Positions 7,297 to 15,381 of a DNA stretch of 28,015 nucleotides are shown here, piece after piece. Position 1 is the stretch's first letter. Each line of letters starts with the position of its first letter. The stretch lies in contig CALFTN010000030.1 in NCBI GenBank assembly GCA_937916395.1, forward strand, positions 1-28,015, written 5' to 3'. A model generated the notes under the pieces. It did not search any database and was not told the origin of the DNA. It saw nothing but the letters and a program-made list of their open reading frames with translations. Source of the stretch: an uncultured Clostridia bacterium (GTDB taxonomy: Bacteria; Bacillota; Clostridia; Oscillospirales; Acutalibacteraceae). The translations under genes were made by a program, and so were the position numbers.

Positions 7297-7333
7297 ATGG
7301 GCTGTAAAAAACGAATAGTTTTTTACAGCCCAT
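7297..7333. terminator. Bidirectional terminator between convergent genes
   Basis: ATGGGCTGTAAAAAAC (7297-7312) and GTTTTTTACAGCCCAT (7318-7333) form a perfect 16-bp stem with loop GAATA. It lies between the plus-strand propeller gene and the minus-strand gene ending at 7343. Confidence 0.85.
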
Positions 7334-7342
7334 TATTAAAAA

Positions 7343-7780
7343 TCAGAAAAAATTCTTATCAGAGCAAAGAACAAAATCAAAGGTTTTTTCTTGTTTATAA
7401 TCTATTTTTTCGCCCTCTTTTGTAACGATATATCCCTCATATCTTAAGGTTGTTTTACCATCTTCAATTTCGCCGGAAACTTTAATGTTGTAAGCTTTAC
7501 CACCATTTTTACGATATTCAGTAAGTTCAAGAGCTACATCGTTATTCCACATCCAGACTTCGTCCATTTTTCGTGTCTGCATAGGTGAATCAGGTAAAAA
7601 AGTTGATACTACAGCATTGACGTTAATTGATTCACCATAAAATTCTTCGCTGAAATTATCACTTTCTGTAGATATCATTTTTGTAACACCAATGATAGGG
7701 TATGAGGTGTAATATAAAATGCTCAATCCTGATATAGCGACAACAAGTACAAGAATAATTATCAATAATCTTTTTTTCAT
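7343..7780 (-). CDS. Small membrane-anchored or secreted hypothetical protein
   Basis: A 145-residue protein starting MKKRLLIIILVLVVAISGLS: a basic start plus one long hydrophobic segment with no lipobox, so a signal anchor or uncleaved signal. The rest is a polar, beta-rich extracytoplasmic domain. The ATG at 7780 has AGGAG 8 nt upstream; a GTG at 7789 is less likely. It lies 18 nt downstream of the membrane-bound XRE regulator gene on the same strand, almost certainly in one transcript. A regulator/partner pair, for example a sensor and its accessory protein, is a reasonable guess. I recognise no domain. Confidence 0.7.
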   Translation of the reverse strand: MKKRLLIIILVLVVAISGLSILYYTSYPIIGVTKMISTESDNFSEEFYGESINVNAVVSTFLPDSPMQTRKMDEVWMWNNDVALELTEYRKNGGKAYNIKVSGEIEDGKTTLRYEGYIVTKEGEKIDYKQEKTFDFVLCSDKNFF

Positions 7781-7798
7781 AATAAACACTCCTAAAAA

Positions 7799-8737
7799 CT
7801 ATTTTTTATATAATATATAAGCGATGGTTTTACCAGTACCATCTTCAAAACCAATTACTGTTATTAATAAAAAGTTACCAGAAAGGTATTCTTCTGAAAA
7901 ATTATTTAAAACACCATTTGAAAAAACGAATTTTTTAATGCTTTTTTGGTAATCGTTAGAGTTGAAATTCTCTTTGTTGTATGTATGAACGCCATGTATA
8001 TTAAATTCGTATTTTTTATAATCTGGTAATAGAGATAAATCCATCTGGGAAATAATTTGTTTTAAATCCCTGAAACAAATTCCGTCAACACATTCCTGAT
8101 TTTCACGGAATTCACCAACAAAGCAATAGCTACTGTCAGAATCGAATTGTTTATACATTGTGTTAGCGTAAAATGCTCTGCCGTTTTCACAAGTACCAGA
8201 TAAATAAAAAATATCATTAGTTGTTTTATCTGGTTCAATTTGAAAGAAGCAGTTGTCGATTATAAAATCACCATCTGCATCAGGCCTTTGCGATATATAA
8301 CCATCCAAATTATTCATAATAGTTAATACATCGTTGCTATAGCACGGGATTTTATTGTAGATAACACCATCAAAAATACCAGTTTCTTTTAAAGCAATAT
8401 AACCGAAAATTACAGAAATAATTAGGATTACGCAAATTATTATTCTGTAATTTTTGCTGTTTTTTCTATTTTTTTTGATTTGCGTTACAATGTGTTCTTC
8501 ACTTACAGTAAAAAGATTTTCCTTCTCAATTCTTTTTCCCTCTAATAATTCGCTTATTGAAACATCTAATATTTTCGATAAATCTTCAAATATTTCAATA
8601 TCAGGAAAATTTTTGCCTGTTTCCCAACGACTTATTGCTTTGTCTGTAACATTGAGCTTTTCAGCTAATTGTAGTTGAGTTAATCCCTTTTCTTTTCTTA
8701 ATTGCGACAGAAAAGTTCCAAATTGATAAGTGTTCAA
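7799..8737 (-). CDS. XRE-family regulator with a transmembrane segment and C-terminal extracytoplasmic domain
   Basis: A 312-residue protein. Residues ~8-66 form a helix-turn-helix of the Cro/CI type (LRKEKGLTQLQLAEKLNVTD, then KAISRWETGKNFPDIE, family hallmark). One membrane span follows (~98-115, RIIICVILIISVIFGYIAL), then a ~190-residue domain with several Cys (CYSND, DNCFFQI, SGTCENG, CVDGICF) that should lie outside the membrane. The start is a TTG at 8737 preceded by GGGGGTAGGA. A TATAAT-like -10 lies at 8769-8764 on the minus strand. Such one-piece membrane regulators are thought to sense extracellular or membrane signals. The following small membrane gene is probably cotranscribed. 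The signal and target genes are unknown. Confidence 0.85.
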   Translation of the reverse strand: MNTYQFGTFLSQLRKEKGLTQLQLAEKLNVTDKAISRWETGKNFPDIEIFEDLSKILDVSISELLEGKRIEKENLFTVSEEHIVTQIKKNRKNSKNYRIIICVILIISVIFGYIALKETGIFDGVIYNKIPCYSNDVLTIMNNLDGYISQRPDADGDFIIDNCFFQIEPDKTTNDIFYLSGTCENGRAFYANTMYKQFDSDSSYCFVGEFRENQECVDGICFRDLKQIISQMDLSLLPDYKKYEFNIHGVHTYNKENFNSNDYQKSIKKFVFSNGVLNNFSEEYLSGNFLLITVIGFEDGTGKTIAYILYKK

Positions 8738-8831
8738 TATTCCTACCCCCTTTTACAACTGCAATTATACAATATTTTTCATAAAAAGTCACTCTCGCAG
8801 AAATAGAGTTGAGTGTTAGTGGTGCTTTTTA

Positions 8832-8860
8832 TTGCAAAACAGTGTGCTGAGTGGTATAAT
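8832..8860 (+). promoter_or_regulatory. Promoter of the aldo/keto reductase gene
   Basis: TTGCAA (8832-8837), 17 nt, TATAAT (8855-8860). It is divergent from the XRE gene. Confidence 0.65.
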
Positions 8861-8898
8861 AAATCCTGAAAAAAACTATATTGTGGGTAGTGATTGTA

Positions 8899-9810
8899 GT
8901 GTATAATATTAACTTTGGTAAAAGTGGAATTAAAGTGCCGACAATTGCAGTCGGTTGTATGAGAATCAGTGATAAAACCGAAAAAGAAGTGTCAGAATTT
9001 GTTGATACTGCCTTAAGTAATGATGCAAACTTTTTTGACCACGCAGATATTTATGGTGGTGGCAAAAGTGAAGAGGTTTTTGGCAAGGTGATTGCTTCAT
9101 TAGACAGAGAAAAGCTTTTAATTCAGACTAAATGTGGTATTCGCAAAGGCTTTTTCGATTTCTCTTACGACCACATTGTAAATTCTGTTGATGGTAGCCT
9201 CAAAAGACTTGGTACAGATTATATAGATGTTTTACTTCTTCATAGACCGGATGCTCTTATGGAACCTGAAGAAGTAGCAAGAGCATTTGATTATTTAAAG
9301 ACTTCGGGCAAGGTTCGTTATTTTGGCGTTTCAAATCAGAATCCGCATCAAATGACACTTTTGCAAAATTCTTTGAATGTACCGCTTTGTGCAAATCAGT
9401 TACAGTTTGGTGTAATGCATACACCAATGATTGATTTTGGTGTTAATGTAAATATGCAAAACGACGCTGGTGTGAACAGGGATGCTGGTAATATAGAATA
9501 TTGCAGACTTAATAATATTACCATTCAGCCTTGGTCACCAATGCAACACGGATTTTTTAAAGGTTGCTTTATAGATAACGAAAAATTCCCTGAGATTAAC
9601 GAAACTCTCCAGCGAATTGGCGAAAAATATGGCGTTTCAAAAACTACAATAGCTTTTTCATGGATTCTTCGCCATCCGGCAAAAATGCAACCTGTTACAG
9701 GTACTACGAATTTAACAAGACTTAAAGATTGCATTAAAGCAACTGAAATAAAAATAACCCGTGAAGAATGGTATGAAATTTATCGTTCTGCAGGAAATAT
9801 ATTGCCATAA
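8899..9810 (+). CDS. Aldo/keto reductase family oxidoreductase
   Basis: A ~303-residue NADPH-dependent (by family) TIM-barrel oxidoreductase. The catalytic tetrad is visible: Asp and Tyr in NFFDHADIYGGGKSEE, Lys in LLIQTKCGI, His in YIDVLLLHRPD. VRYFGVSNQ is the usual cofactor-side strand, and the C-terminal segment (QPVTGTTNLTRLKDCI) matches the NADP phosphate-binding region of the YdhF-like group. The frame is open from a TTG at 8881. A GTG at 8899 (MYNINFGKSGIKVP) gives the usual family N-terminus and a more sensible leader, so I prefer it, though neither has a strong ribosome site. It ends 12 nt before the secreted Asp-box gene (start 9823), so the two are likely one transcript. The substrate is unknown; a sugar or other aldehyde is plausible from context. 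Confidence 0.9.
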   Translation: MYNINFGKSGIKVPTIAVGCMRISDKTEKEVSEFVDTALSNDANFFDHADIYGGGKSEEVFGKVIASLDREKLLIQTKCGIRKGFFDFSYDHIVNSVDGSLKRLGTDYIDVLLLHRPDALMEPEEVARAFDYLKTSGKVRYFGVSNQNPHQMTLLQNSLNVPLCANQLQFGVMHTPMIDFGVNVNMQNDAGVNRDAGNIEYCRLNNITIQPWSPMQHGFFKGCFIDNEKFPEINETLQRIGEKYGVSKTTIAFSWILRHPAKMQPVTGTTNLTRLKDCIKATEIKITREEWYEIYRSAGNILP

Positions 9811-9822
9811 GGGGGAAAGATA

Positions 9823-11181
9823 GTGAAAAACTACAAGAAATGCATATTTTCTGCAATTTTATTGTTGTTGATTTTATTTTCTTTTACCGTAACCGCATTT
9901 GCAAACGAAGGTTTTGTGCTAAAAGAGTGTGCTGTCCTCACAAGTTCCGAAGCAGATTGGTGGGGTGCCGGTGTGCAGTATGGTCGATTACTTGTTCTTG
10001 ATGATGGTACTATTCTTGCAACACATTGTGAACTTAATGCAGGACTTGAAGAATACAAACCAAGATATCCGATATATAAAAGCATAGATAATGGTGCGAA
10101 TTGGAAAGTGATTTCGTACGTTACCGATACACTTACTGGTGCAAATTCTGAGTGGAATCCATTCCTTTTTGAATTAGAGAAGGATTGTGGGGAATATAAA
10201 AAAGGCACTATTATCTTAGCTGGTTGCTCAATTGACCCAGAACATAAAAAAGAATCTTATATAAGGCTTTATTTCAGTACAGATGGCGGTTACACGTTTG
10301 ACCAAGGGGTTGTAGTAGCATCTGGTGGTGGTCTTGAAGAAGGTGTATGGGAGCCATTTTTACTACAGCTTGACGATGGCAGACTTGTTTGCTACTATTC
10401 AGATGATTCTGGTACAGAACATTCACAGAAAATAGTTTATAAAACGTCAGATGATGCTGAGACTTGGAGTGGGACAACGGACGTTGTAGCGAGTAGAAAT
10501 TTTGATGAACGACCGGGTATGCCTGTTGTAACAAGACTTGGTGACGGCAGATATTTTATGGTTTACGAAGTTGTTGATAAAAAAGGCGTTAGCGGTAATC
10601 CAATTTATGCGAGATATTCAAAGGATGGTCTTGATTGGGGTAATCCAAAATACATCGGTAAAGAAGTAGCAAGTTATTATGGCGGTAAAAAAGCTCTCGG
10701 TTCAGCACCTTTTTGTGCATGGACTCCTGTGGGTGGTGAAAATGGCACACTTATAGTGAGTGGCACCTTTATGAGAGCAGGTGAAAGCAATACAGGTAGT
10801 GATTTATTCATAAGTGATGATAACGGCAGAAGTTTTGTTGCTATACCACATATGATTTCGTATACGGCAACAAATAATGCAGGATACAGTAATTCTTTTG
10901 CTTTCTCTGAAGATGGCAAGGATATGTATTTAATTAATAATCCGCAAAACCCTGATAATCGCGGCAAGTCAAGGATGCTTTTCGCTACAGTTGATTTTGA
11001 AAGAAGTCTTCAGCTATTTAATATTGAAGGAATAAGAAATACCGCTATTATGCCTGTTGCCCTTGTTTCAGTAGGGGTTGCTTTTAGTGCGATAGTAATC
11101 GTTATATTAATATTGCTTGTTAAAAGGAAAAGGAATAAGAAAAATGAACGGAATGACACGCAGAGAACGTCAGATTTTTGA
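9823..11181 (+). CDS. Secreted, membrane-anchored Asp-box glycosidase, possibly GH93-like exo-arabinanase
   Basis: A 452-residue protein. It has a cleavable signal peptide (MKNYKKCIFSAILLLLILFS, cut likely after AFA at ~28), an extracellular six-bladed-propeller-like body with Asp boxes SIDNGANW, STDGGYTF, SDDAETW and SDDNGRSF, and a C-terminal membrane helix (~408-431, VALVSVGVAFSAIVIVILIL) followed by a basic tail, so it is anchored at both the signal and tail stages. The segments EPFLLQLDDGRLVCYYSDD and ERPGMPVVTRLGDGRYFMVYE recall GH93 exo-alpha-1,5-arabinanases more than true sialidases; this is from memory and needs an alignment. A GH28 gene 9 kb away would fit a pectin/arabinan theme. 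The start is GTG with GGGGGA 7 nt upstream. The 3' end overlaps the next gene by 38 bp. Confidence 0.7.
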   Translation: MKNYKKCIFSAILLLLILFSFTVTAFANEGFVLKECAVLTSSEADWWGAGVQYGRLLVLDDGTILATHCELNAGLEEYKPRYPIYKSIDNGANWKVISYVTDTLTGANSEWNPFLFELEKDCGEYKKGTIILAGCSIDPEHKKESYIRLYFSTDGGYTFDQGVVVASGGGLEEGVWEPFLLQLDDGRLVCYYSDDSGTEHSQKIVYKTSDDAETWSGTTDVVASRNFDERPGMPVVTRLGDGRYFMVYEVVDKKGVSGNPIYARYSKDGLDWGNPKYIGKEVASYYGGKKALGSAPFCAWTPVGGENGTLIVSGTFMRAGESNTGSDLFISDDNGRSFVAIPHMISYTATNNAGYSNSFAFSEDGKDMYLINNPQNPDNRGKSRMLFATVDFERSLQLFNIEGIRNTAIMPVALVSVGVAFSAIVIVILILLVKRKRNKKNERNDTQRTSDF

Positions 11182-11632
11182 TATTCATAAAATATTAGAA
11201 ATACTCAAAAAATCAAAGGTTGTACATATTGGTATGGTTGATGGTGACGAGCCATACGTCGTACCTATGAACTATGGATATACTTATGAAAACGAAAAAC
11301 TTACACTCTGGCTTCACGGTGCTACAACTGGAAGAAAGCTTGATGTAATAAGAAAAAATCCAAAAGTGTTTTTTGAGATGGAATGTGACTTGATTCCATT
11401 TGAGGGTGACGTTGCCTGCAAATATGGTTTAAGCTATTCTTCTCTTATGGGTAAGGGTATTGCTACAATTATTGAGGATTCTGAAGAAAAACAAAAGGCA
11501 CTGTCGCTACTTATGAAAACACAGGTAGATATGGATTTTCAGTTTAATGAAAAATTAGCATCTGTTGTAGGAATAATTAAAATTGAAGTTTCAGAATTCA
11601 CTGCAAAGCACAGACCTTTACCAAGTAAATAA
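11144..11632 (+). CDS. Pyridoxamine 5'-phosphate oxidase-like / NimA-type flavin-binding protein
   Basis: A 162-residue split-barrel FMN-binding protein. After MTRRERQI, the strands KKSKVVHIGMVDGDEPYVVP, NYGYTYENEKLTLWLHGATT and KLDVIRKNPKVFFEMECD match the nitroimidazole-resistance/NimA-like branch of the family. The His in the TLWLHGA segment corresponds to the conserved barrel His. Members reduce small aromatic or nitro compounds or have unknown substrates. I chose the ATG at 11144 because the earlier in-frame ATG (11117) adds a basic stretch translated from the anchor region of the upstream gene. The resulting 38-bp overlap suggests translational coupling. Confidence 0.8.
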   Translation: MNGMTRRERQIFDIHKILEILKKSKVVHIGMVDGDEPYVVPMNYGYTYENEKLTLWLHGATTGRKLDVIRKNPKVFFEMECDLIPFEGDVACKYGLSYSSLMGKGIATIIEDSEEKQKALSLLMKTQVDMDFQFNEKLASVVGIIKIEVSEFTAKHRPLPSK

Positions 11633-11678
11633 CAGCAGAATTTCTAACTATTTTATATATTTTTATAGAAGATTTCTA

Positions 11679-11706
11679 TTTACAAATATAAAGTATGTGA
11701 TAAAAT
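11679..11706 (+). promoter_or_regulatory. Promoter of the Gfo/Idh/MocA gene
   Basis: TTTACA (11679-11684), 16 nt, TAAAAT (11701-11706). Confidence 0.55.
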
Positions 11707-11742
11707 ATAGTTGTTTATTTTGTTGCCAATGGAGGTATTACT

Positions 11743-13002
11743 ATGGAAAAAACAATTAAGTTCGGCATATTTGGTTTAGGCCGTGGTAGTGGTTTTTATG
11801 ACGGCGTAAAGGCTAACAACGGTGAAGTTGTTGCTGTTTGCGATTTTGATGAAGAAAAACTTAAAAAAGCACGTGAAGACCACGAGGGTATCGCTACATA
11901 TACTGATTTTGATGAATTTATAAATCACGAGGGATTAGAGGCAGTTTTCCTTTGCAACTATTTCCATGAGCATACACCTTATGCTATTAAAGCATTAGAA
12001 AAGAATATTCACGTTTTAAGTGAATGTACTTCAAATATCTCAATGGGTGAGGGTGTAGCTTTAGTCAGAGCAGTTGAAAAAAGCAACGCTTATTATATGA
12101 TTGCTGAAAACTATCCATTTATGAAATTTAATCAGGAAATGCGCAAGGTTTATCAGTCAGGCGTTCTTGGTAAAGCTTTATTTGCAGAAGGTGAATACAA
12201 CCACCCAATTCTTAAGCAGGAAGATATCAATAAATATTGCCCATCTTCAAAGCACTGGAGATATCATATTCCAAGAATTTATTATATAACTCACTCTTTA
12301 GGCCCACTTATGTATATTACAGGTGCATTCCCAAAAAGAGTTACAGGTATGCCAATTTTTGGACCTCTTAACGAAGAAAATGGTGGCGGTAGTCTTTATT
12401 GGAGATTACCAGACAGAAGTGCAGTTGTTACTTGCCTTAACGATGATGATTCTGTTTTCAGAGTAACAGGCTGGTCACACTTCGGCGGTCACGCTAATAC
12501 ATACAGGGTTTGCGGTGAGTTAGGTCAGATTGAAAATCTTCGTGGTGAAGATAATATGGTTCTTCTTTCATTTAATGATGAACATACACCAGAAGGTAAA
12601 GAAAGAGTTTCAAAATACGAAGCAGATTTTGAGCCAGAAGCAAAAGAAGCGGCAGAAAAAGCTGGTCATGGTGGTGGCGACTTCTTTATAGTTCGTGAAT
12701 TCTTCAATAGTATTCGTGAAAACAGAAAGCCAATGTTTGATGAATATTTTGCAACAACAATGGCTTCAGTTGCAATTCTCGGTCACAGAAGTGCTTTAGA
12801 GTATGGCGTTCCTTATGATATTCCTGACTTCAGAAAAGAAGAAGACAGAAAGAAATGGGAGAATGACTTCTTAACACCTTGCTACGATTCAAAGGGCAAC
12901 CCACCAACAATTGCAAATACTGAAAGAAAAGAATATATTCCAACAGAAGAAACTATGAAGGAATATGATGAAGCAATTGCTGCTTTCAGAGCGAATAAAT
13001 AA
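11743..13002 (+). CDS. Gfo/Idh/MocA family NAD(P)-dependent oxidoreductase
   Basis: A 419-residue protein with an N-terminal Rossmann fold: FGIFGLGRGSGF (dinucleotide loop), VVAVCDFDEEKL (acidic end of strand 2) and EAVFLCNYFHEHTPYAIKAL. The usual EKP triad of the family appears as LSECTSN, so the catalytic Lys is not in its standard place. The C-terminal alpha/beta domain carries WRYHIPRIYYITHSLGP with a family-typical His. Members oxidise or reduce sugars and their derivatives, usually at a carbon next to or bearing a hydroxyl. GGAGG (11731-11735) precedes the ATG by 7 nt. It is monocistronic by appearance and followed by a hairpin element (13001-13188). Its placement among glycan genes suggests a sugar substrate, not identifiable here. 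The EKP variation is typical of less-studied subfamilies that may use other mechanisms. Confidence 0.88.
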   Translation: MEKTIKFGIFGLGRGSGFYDGVKANNGEVVAVCDFDEEKLKKAREDHEGIATYTDFDEFINHEGLEAVFLCNYFHEHTPYAIKALEKNIHVLSECTSNISMGEGVALVRAVEKSNAYYMIAENYPFMKFNQEMRKVYQSGVLGKALFAEGEYNHPILKQEDINKYCPSSKHWRYHIPRIYYITHSLGPLMYITGAFPKRVTGMPIFGPLNEENGGGSLYWRLPDRSAVVTCLNDDDSVFRVTGWSHFGGHANTYRVCGELGQIENLRGEDNMVLLSFNDEHTPEGKERVSKYEADFEPEAKEAAEKAGHGGGDFFIVREFFNSIRENRKPMFDEYFATTMASVAILGHRSALEYGVPYDIPDFRKEEDRKKWENDFLTPCYDSKGNPPTIANTERKEYIPTEETMKEYDEAIAAFRANK

Positions 13003-13188
13003 AGTGCTGAGTGCTGAGTGCAAAGTGCTGAGTTAAGGAAGCCTTACGGCTTGATTATAATTATATCGAGTAATAAAAACTACATTCTCTCATTCTAAAT
13101 TCACTTTAAATGAAAGAATGTAGTTGTTTTTATAATATTATAATTGTCGCAGACCCACAACTCAGCACTCAGCACTCAGCACTTTTTT
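13001..13188. repeat. Heptamer-flanked hairpin element, copy 1 (GTGCTGA arms)
   Basis: The left arm 13001-13034 consists of AGTGCTG units. The right arm 13157-13188 is the reverse complement (ACTCAGC units). Between them a central hairpin ACTACATTCT (13079-13088) / AGAATGTAGT (13115-13124), followed by a T-run, can end transcription of the Gfo/Idh/MocA gene. A small AAGCC-ttac-GGCTT hairpin lies at 13039-13052. The loop and right side of the central hairpin (TAAATTCACTTTAAATGAAAG) match copy 2 at 27404-27452. This fills most of the 312-base gap 13003-13314. Confidence 0.75.
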
Positions 13189-13210
13189 AAGCTAAAGCAC
13201 TAAAATTTTC

Positions 13211-13239
13211 TTGCAATATATTTGATTTTATGGTATTAT
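13211..13239 (+). promoter_or_regulatory. Promoter of the opp operon
   Basis: TTGCAA (13211-13216), 17 nt, TATTAT (13234-13239). The 5' leader would be about 70 nt. Confidence 0.65.
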
Positions 13240-13314
13240 AAGCAATATATCTAAAAATGCGAAAGTGTTTTTCAATATAGAGTAGTAAATCCAAAAGGAA
13301 GTCAAGGTAAAAAA

Positions 13315-14244
13315 ATGAACACAAAAACTTTATGGTACATATTAAAAAGAATAGGCTTATCGCTTTTAACTATATTAATAGTTATTACAATTACATTCTT
13401 TGTAATGCACGCTGTTCCTGGTGGCCCATTCCTCGGCGAAAAGGCTATTTCAGAGGCAGCAAAAGCGGCTCTTGAAGCAAAATATGGGCTTGATAAGCCA
13501 TTGTTTGAGCAGTACATTACATATCTTAAGGATATTATAACAGAATTTGATTTTGGCCCATCTATAAAACAAAGAGGCCGTGATGTTATAGATATTATTG
13601 CTGATGGTATGAAAACATCTGCAAAGCTCGGTGCAGTTGCGGCAGTTATAGCACTTATAAGTGGTACTGTTCTTGGTTCAGTTGCGGCACTCAGAAGAAA
13701 TAAGTTTATAGACAGAGTTATAATGGTTATGACAACAGCGTTCGTTTCAATGCCATCATTCATTATGGGTACATTCTTGTTACTCTTCTTCACAGTTCAG
13801 CTGGCATTATTCCCAGCTAACGGCTCTGAAGCGGGTGGTCTTGTGTTGCCGATTATAACACTTTCATTGTCACCAATGGCAAATATTACAAGACTTACAA
13901 GGTCTTCAATGCTTGACGTTTTAGGTCAGGATTATATCCGTACTGCTAAAGCAAAAGGCGTTTCTGGAACAAAAATCATTTTTGGACACGCTCTTAAAAA
14001 TGCCCTCATTCCTGTTGTAACATATTTTGGACCAATGCTTGCTTACATTGTTACTGGTTCTCTTGTTGTTGAGCAGATTTTTGCCGTTCCTGGCATAGGC
14101 AGAGCTTTCGTAAGCAGTATTATTAACCGTGACTATACACTTATTATGGGTACTACTATTGTTCTTGCTATTCTTATTGTAGTTATGAACCTTATCAGTG
14201 ATATTCTTTACAAGATTATTGACCCACGTATTAAGTTAGAGTGA
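13315..14244 (+). CDS. oppB: Oligopeptide/dipeptide ABC transporter permease, OppB type
   Basis: A 309-residue integral membrane protein with six predicted helices: the first at ~11-30 (LSLLTILIVITITFFVMHAV), a periplasmic-side loop with the family motif GPFLGE, and the EAA loop RTAKAKGVSGTKIIFGHALK (~205-225) that contacts the ATPases. The end (EQIFAVPGIGRAFVSSIINRDY) is strongly conserved in OppB/DppB. It imports peptides together with OppC, OppD, OppF and a lipoprotein receptor. It is the first gene of the operon, 39 nt before oppC. AAGG lies upstream of the ATG. Specificity (oligo-, di-peptide, or nickel/sugar relatives) cannot be fixed from the permease alone. Confidence 0.9.
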   Translation: MNTKTLWYILKRIGLSLLTILIVITITFFVMHAVPGGPFLGEKAISEAAKAALEAKYGLDKPLFEQYITYLKDIITEFDFGPSIKQRGRDVIDIIADGMKTSAKLGAVAAVIALISGTVLGSVAALRRNKFIDRVIMVMTTAFVSMPSFIMGTFLLLFFTVQLALFPANGSEAGGLVLPIITLSLSPMANITRLTRSSMLDVLGQDYIRTAKAKGVSGTKIIFGHALKNALIPVVTYFGPMLAYIVTGSLVVEQIFAVPGIGRAFVSSIINRDYTLIMGTTIVLAILIVVMNLISDILYKIIDPRIKLE

Positions 14245-14282
14245 TAAAGTTAAAGGAAGTTCACTAAGAAAGGAAATCTACA

Positions 14283-15341
14283 ATGAAAAAACTTTTTAGT
14301 ATGCATCTTGATGTTGATGCATTTTTACCGGCAACGGAAGAAGAAAAAGCTTATATGGTGCAGATGCGTCCATCATCAACTTTCTTTCGTGATGGTGTTA
14401 AAAGATTTGTAAAAAATAAAGTGGCACTCGTAAGCCTTATTGTTGTAGTACTTGTTGTACTTGGCAGTATTTTAATTCCGCTTTTTATACCTTATTCATA
14501 CGACCAGATGTTAGGTGTTCAGTTAGGAAGACCTGTTGACGCTTCTTACAACAACTTAGCTCCGTTTGAGTATGGTGCAACAGAGCTCCAGAGAATGGAA
14601 GCAGGCGAGAAAATATTCCCTCATATTTTTGGTACTGACTCGCAGGGCCGTGACTATTTTATACGTGTTGTTTACGGTGCAAGAATTTCTCTTGCGGTTG
14701 GTTTCTTCGCAAGTATTATTGTTCTTATTATAGGTATGACCGTCGGTTCTATTGCGGGTTACTGTGGTGGTAAGGTTGACCTTGTTATAATGAGAATAGT
14801 TGATATCATATACTCTTTACCAGACATGCTTCTTATAATTTTACTTGCTTCTGCTTTAAAACAGACTAATCTCGATGAGATTATAAAGGGTACTGTTCTT
14901 GAGCAGATAGGTGCTAATATTATAAGCTTGTTTATAGTGTTTGGTGTTCTTTACTGGGTTTCTATGTCACGTCTTATTCGTGGTCAGATTCTTTCATTAA
15001 GAGAACAGGAATATGTTCTTGCTGCACGTGCGGCAGGTGCTCGTGGTAAATGGGTTATTTTCAAACACCTTATGCCAAACTGTATCAGCGTTATTATTAT
15101 TTCAACAGCACTTCAGATTCCAAGTGCTATTTTCACAGAGAGCTATCTTTCATTTTTGGGTCTTGGCGTTAATGCACCAATGCCATCATTAGGTTCTCTT
15201 GCTTCTGATGCATTAAACGGAATTAATTCATATCCATCAAGACTTATAATTCCGGCAATCGTTATTTCTCTTATAGTTTTATCCCTCAACCTTTTAGGTG
15301 ATGGTTTAAGAGATGCTTTCGACCCAAAACTTAACGATTAA
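14283..15341 (+). CDS. oppC: Oligopeptide ABC transporter permease, OppC type
   Basis: A 352-residue protein with a cytoplasmic N-terminal ~45-residue segment, a first helix (VALVSLIVVVLVVLGSILIP), a long external loop with FGTDSQGRDYFIRVVYGARI (hallmark of OppC/DppC) and five further helices. The EAA loop is QEYVLAARAAGARGKWVIFK. The C-terminus LLGDGLRDAFDPKL is diagnostic of this permease family. It pairs with OppB to form the membrane channel. AAGAAAGGAAATC lies before the ATG. It lies inside the operon, 40 nt before oppD. Confidence 0.92.
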   Translation: MKKLFSMHLDVDAFLPATEEEKAYMVQMRPSSTFFRDGVKRFVKNKVALVSLIVVVLVVLGSILIPLFIPYSYDQMLGVQLGRPVDASYNNLAPFEYGATELQRMEAGEKIFPHIFGTDSQGRDYFIRVVYGARISLAVGFFASIIVLIIGMTVGSIAGYCGGKVDLVIMRIVDIIYSLPDMLLIILLASALKQTNLDEIIKGTVLEQIGANIISLFIVFGVLYWVSMSRLIRGQILSLREQEYVLAARAAGARGKWVIFKHLMPNCISVIIISTALQIPSAIFTESYLSFLGLGVNAPMPSLGSLASDALNGINSYPSRLIIPAIVISLIVLSLNLLGDGLRDAFDPKLND

Positions 15342-15381
15342 GAGACAAATTAAGAAACAGAAAGGTACGGCAAAATAAACT

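Noticed and set aside
10677..10967. Minus-strand open frame within the secreted Asp-box gene
   Set aside because: It lies fully within a convincing gene and shows no family features.
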